A stretch of 15,990 nucleotides of DNA, taken from contig JAHRVZ010000161.1 in assembly GCA_019090405.1 (NCBI GenBank), forward strand, positions 1 through 15,990. The letters are read 5' to 3'. The notes below the pieces were generated by a model that had not been told where the DNA came from, ran no database searches, and saw only the letters and a list, made by a program, of their open reading frames with translations. This DNA is from Paracoccaceae bacterium (lineage in GTDB: Bacteria; Pseudomonadota; Alphaproteobacteria; Rhodobacterales; Rhodobacteraceae). The position numbers and the translations under genes are program-made. Positions 14,799 to 15,990 of this stretch are shown piece after piece; position 1 is the stretch's first letter, and every line of letters begins with the position of its first letter.

Positions 14799-15560
14799 CT
14801 ATCCAATGCGTCCGGTGATGTAATTCTGTGTACGTTCCTCGCGGGGGTTGGTGAAAACGGACTTTGTTTCACCCACCTCGACAAGGTTTCCAAGATGAAA
14901 AAAGGCGGTTTGCTGCGAAACCCGCGCCGCCTGCTGCATAGAGTGAGTGACAATGACGATCGTAAATTCTTTGCGCAGTTTGTCGATCAAGTCTTCGATC
15001 ACCGCAGTCGCGATTGGATCAAGTGCCGAGCACGGCTCATCCATCAGGATTACTTTGGGTTCAACAGCAATAGTGCGCGCGATGCAAAGGCGCTGCTGCT
15101 GGCCACCTGACAGGCTATTGCCCGGCTCGTCCAGCCGGTCAGCAATTTCGTCCCACAAACCGGCGCTTTTCAGGCTCCATTCTACCCGATCCTCAAGTTC
15201 GGATTTCGATGTGGTCATCTTGTGAATTTTCATCCCGTAGGCGACGTTTTCAAAGATTGATTTAGGGAATGGGTTGGGTTTTTGAAACACCATCCCAACC
15301 TGCGCGCGCAGGGCGACAACGTCGACTGCCGGGTCATAAATTTCTTGCCCGCCGATAGTCAGCGAGCCCGCAAAACGACAGATCGGGATCAAATCGTTCA
15401 TCCGGTTGATCGCCCGCAAAAAGGTAGACTTGCCACAGCCGGACGGGCCTATCAGCGCTGTCACCTTCTTGGCCTGGATGTCCAGATTGACATCAAAAAG
15501 AGCCTGCTTGTCGCCGTAAAAAACGTCGACGCCTTTTGCGATTATAAAGGGGTCATTCAT
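14799..15560 (-). CDS. pstB: Phosphate ABC transporter ATP-binding protein PstB
   Basis: The 253-aa ATPase powers high-affinity phosphate uptake with PstA/PstC in the inner membrane. Motifs are Walker A GPSGCGKST (38-46), Q-loop MVFQKPNPFPKSI, signature LSGGQQQRLCIAR, Walker B VILMDEPCSALDP and switch histidine IVTHS. NPFPKSIFENVAYG is characteristic of PstB within ABC ATPases. The length is normal. It begins 2 nt after the pstA stop, which implies tight co-expression. Confidence 0.97.
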   Translation of the reverse strand: MNDPFIIAKGVDVFYGDKQALFDVNLDIQAKKVTALIGPSGCGKSTFLRAINRMNDLIPICRFAGSLTIGGQEIYDPAVDVVALRAQVGMVFQKPNPFPKSIFENVAYGMKIHKMTTSKSELEDRVEWSLKSAGLWDEIADRLDEPGNSLSGGQQQRLCIARTIAVEPKVILMDEPCSALDPIATAVIEDLIDKLRKEFTIVIVTHSMQQAARVSQQTAFFHLGNLVEVGETKSVFTNPREERTQNYITGRIG

Positions 15561-15562
15561 AG

Positions 15563-15990
15563 TCAGAACCTTTGTTCAAATTTGCGACGTAGAAGAACCG
15601 CGACTAGGTTCATCACAATCAGGAAAGTCAAAAGCACGATGATCGCTGCCGAAGTCTTTTCTGAAAATGCCCGTTCCGGGCTGTCTGCCCACAGAAAAAT
15701 CTGGACCGGCAGTGCGGTAGCTGGTTCCAGGATCGAATGCGGGATATCAACAATAAATGCCACCATTCCGATCATCAAAAGAGGTGCCGTGTCGCCCAGC
15801 GCGCGCGACATACCGACGATTGCACCGGTCAGCATTCCCGGTAAAGCCACAGGGAAAACATGGTGAAACACCGCCTGCACCGGAGTAGCGCCAAGCGCAA
15901 GGGCGGCCTCTTTGATCGAGGGCGGCACCGATTTCAGGCTGGCACGCGAAGCGATGATGATCGTGGGCAATGTCATCAATGACAAAACCA
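15563..15990 (-). CDS. pstA: Phosphate ABC transporter permease PstA, partial
   Basis: Only the C-terminal part (about 142 residues) is in the window; the frame stays open past the right edge. It contains the cytoplasmic EAA loop typical of binding-protein-dependent permeases (IKEAALALGATPVQAVFHHV, then ALPGMLTGAIVGMSRALGDT) and hydrophobic segments including ALGDTAPLLMIGMVAFIV and AAIIVLLTFLIVMNLVAVLL. The tail LLRRKFEQRF is PstA-like. With PstC it forms the membrane channel for phosphate. Upstream genes (pstC, pstS and perhaps phoR) are presumably just outside the window. Confidence 0.94.
   Translation of the reverse strand, partial: VLSLMTLPTIIIASRASLKSVPPSIKEAALALGATPVQAVFHHVFPVALPGMLTGAIVGMSRALGDTAPLLMIGMVAFIVDIPHSILEPATALPVQIFLWADSPERAFSEKTSAAIIVLLTFLIVMNLVAVLLRRKFEQRF

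Noticed and set aside
15282..15866. 194-codon plus-strand frame opposite pstB/pstA
   Set aside because: It is antisense to two clear transporter genes, with no recognisable domain or start signal.

Overview
The window looks like chromosomal DNA from a marine-type alphaproteobacterium, most probably family Rhodobacteraceae (Roseobacter group). The reasons are moderately high GC, a GabD and creatinase very close in sequence to known proteobacterial enzymes, an alphaproteobacterial small heat-shock protein preceded by what looks like a ROSE RNA thermometer, and a pst-phoU-phoB block in the usual alphaproteobacterial order. Taxonomy is inferred from protein style only. I see no tRNA, rRNA, CRISPR array, insertion sequence or prophage.

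Region 1 (1-5185, minus strand) is a compact five-gene operon, read right to left: a 358-aa cysteine-free coiled-coil protein, a 373-aa soluble protein I do not recognise, a 645-aa AAA ATPase of the classical (pore-loop) type, a 105-aa membrane protein, and a protein of unknown function cut by the window edge. Two junctions are ATGA overlaps and a third gap is 4 nt, so the products are probably made together. This is the best candidate for an undescribed system: a coiled-coil substrate or scaffold, an AAA remodelling engine and a small membrane anchor.

Region 2 (5395-9201) is metabolic. A creatinase and a kynurenine-formamidase-like alpha/beta hydrolase lie on the minus strand. An NAD(P)-dependent succinate-semialdehyde dehydrogenase (gabD) is divergent on the plus strand and is followed by two AT-rich perfect inverted repeats.

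Region 3 (9288-11759, plus strand) is an ECF-type sigma factor overlapping by ATGA a YfbK-like von Willebrand A protein. The latter has a cytoplasmic N-terminus and one membrane segment, so it may double as the anti-sigma factor. A strong bidirectional terminator separates it from the convergent heat-shock gene.

Region 4 (about 11721-12409, minus strand) is a small heat-shock unit with regulatory RNA at both ends. It has a close match to a sigma-32 promoter, a roughly 90-nt structured leader with a ROSE-like SD-masking hairpin, the hsp20 gene, and a 3' UTR hairpin whose loop carries CUCCUCCC (an anti-Shine-Dalgarno, cuckoo/CcsR-like motif), followed by the terminator. Upstream is an exported trypsin-like protease.

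Region 5 (13370-15990, minus strand) is the phosphate operon pstA (partial)-pstB-phoU-phoB: the inner half of the high-affinity phosphate ABC importer, its signalling accessory protein and the response regulator.
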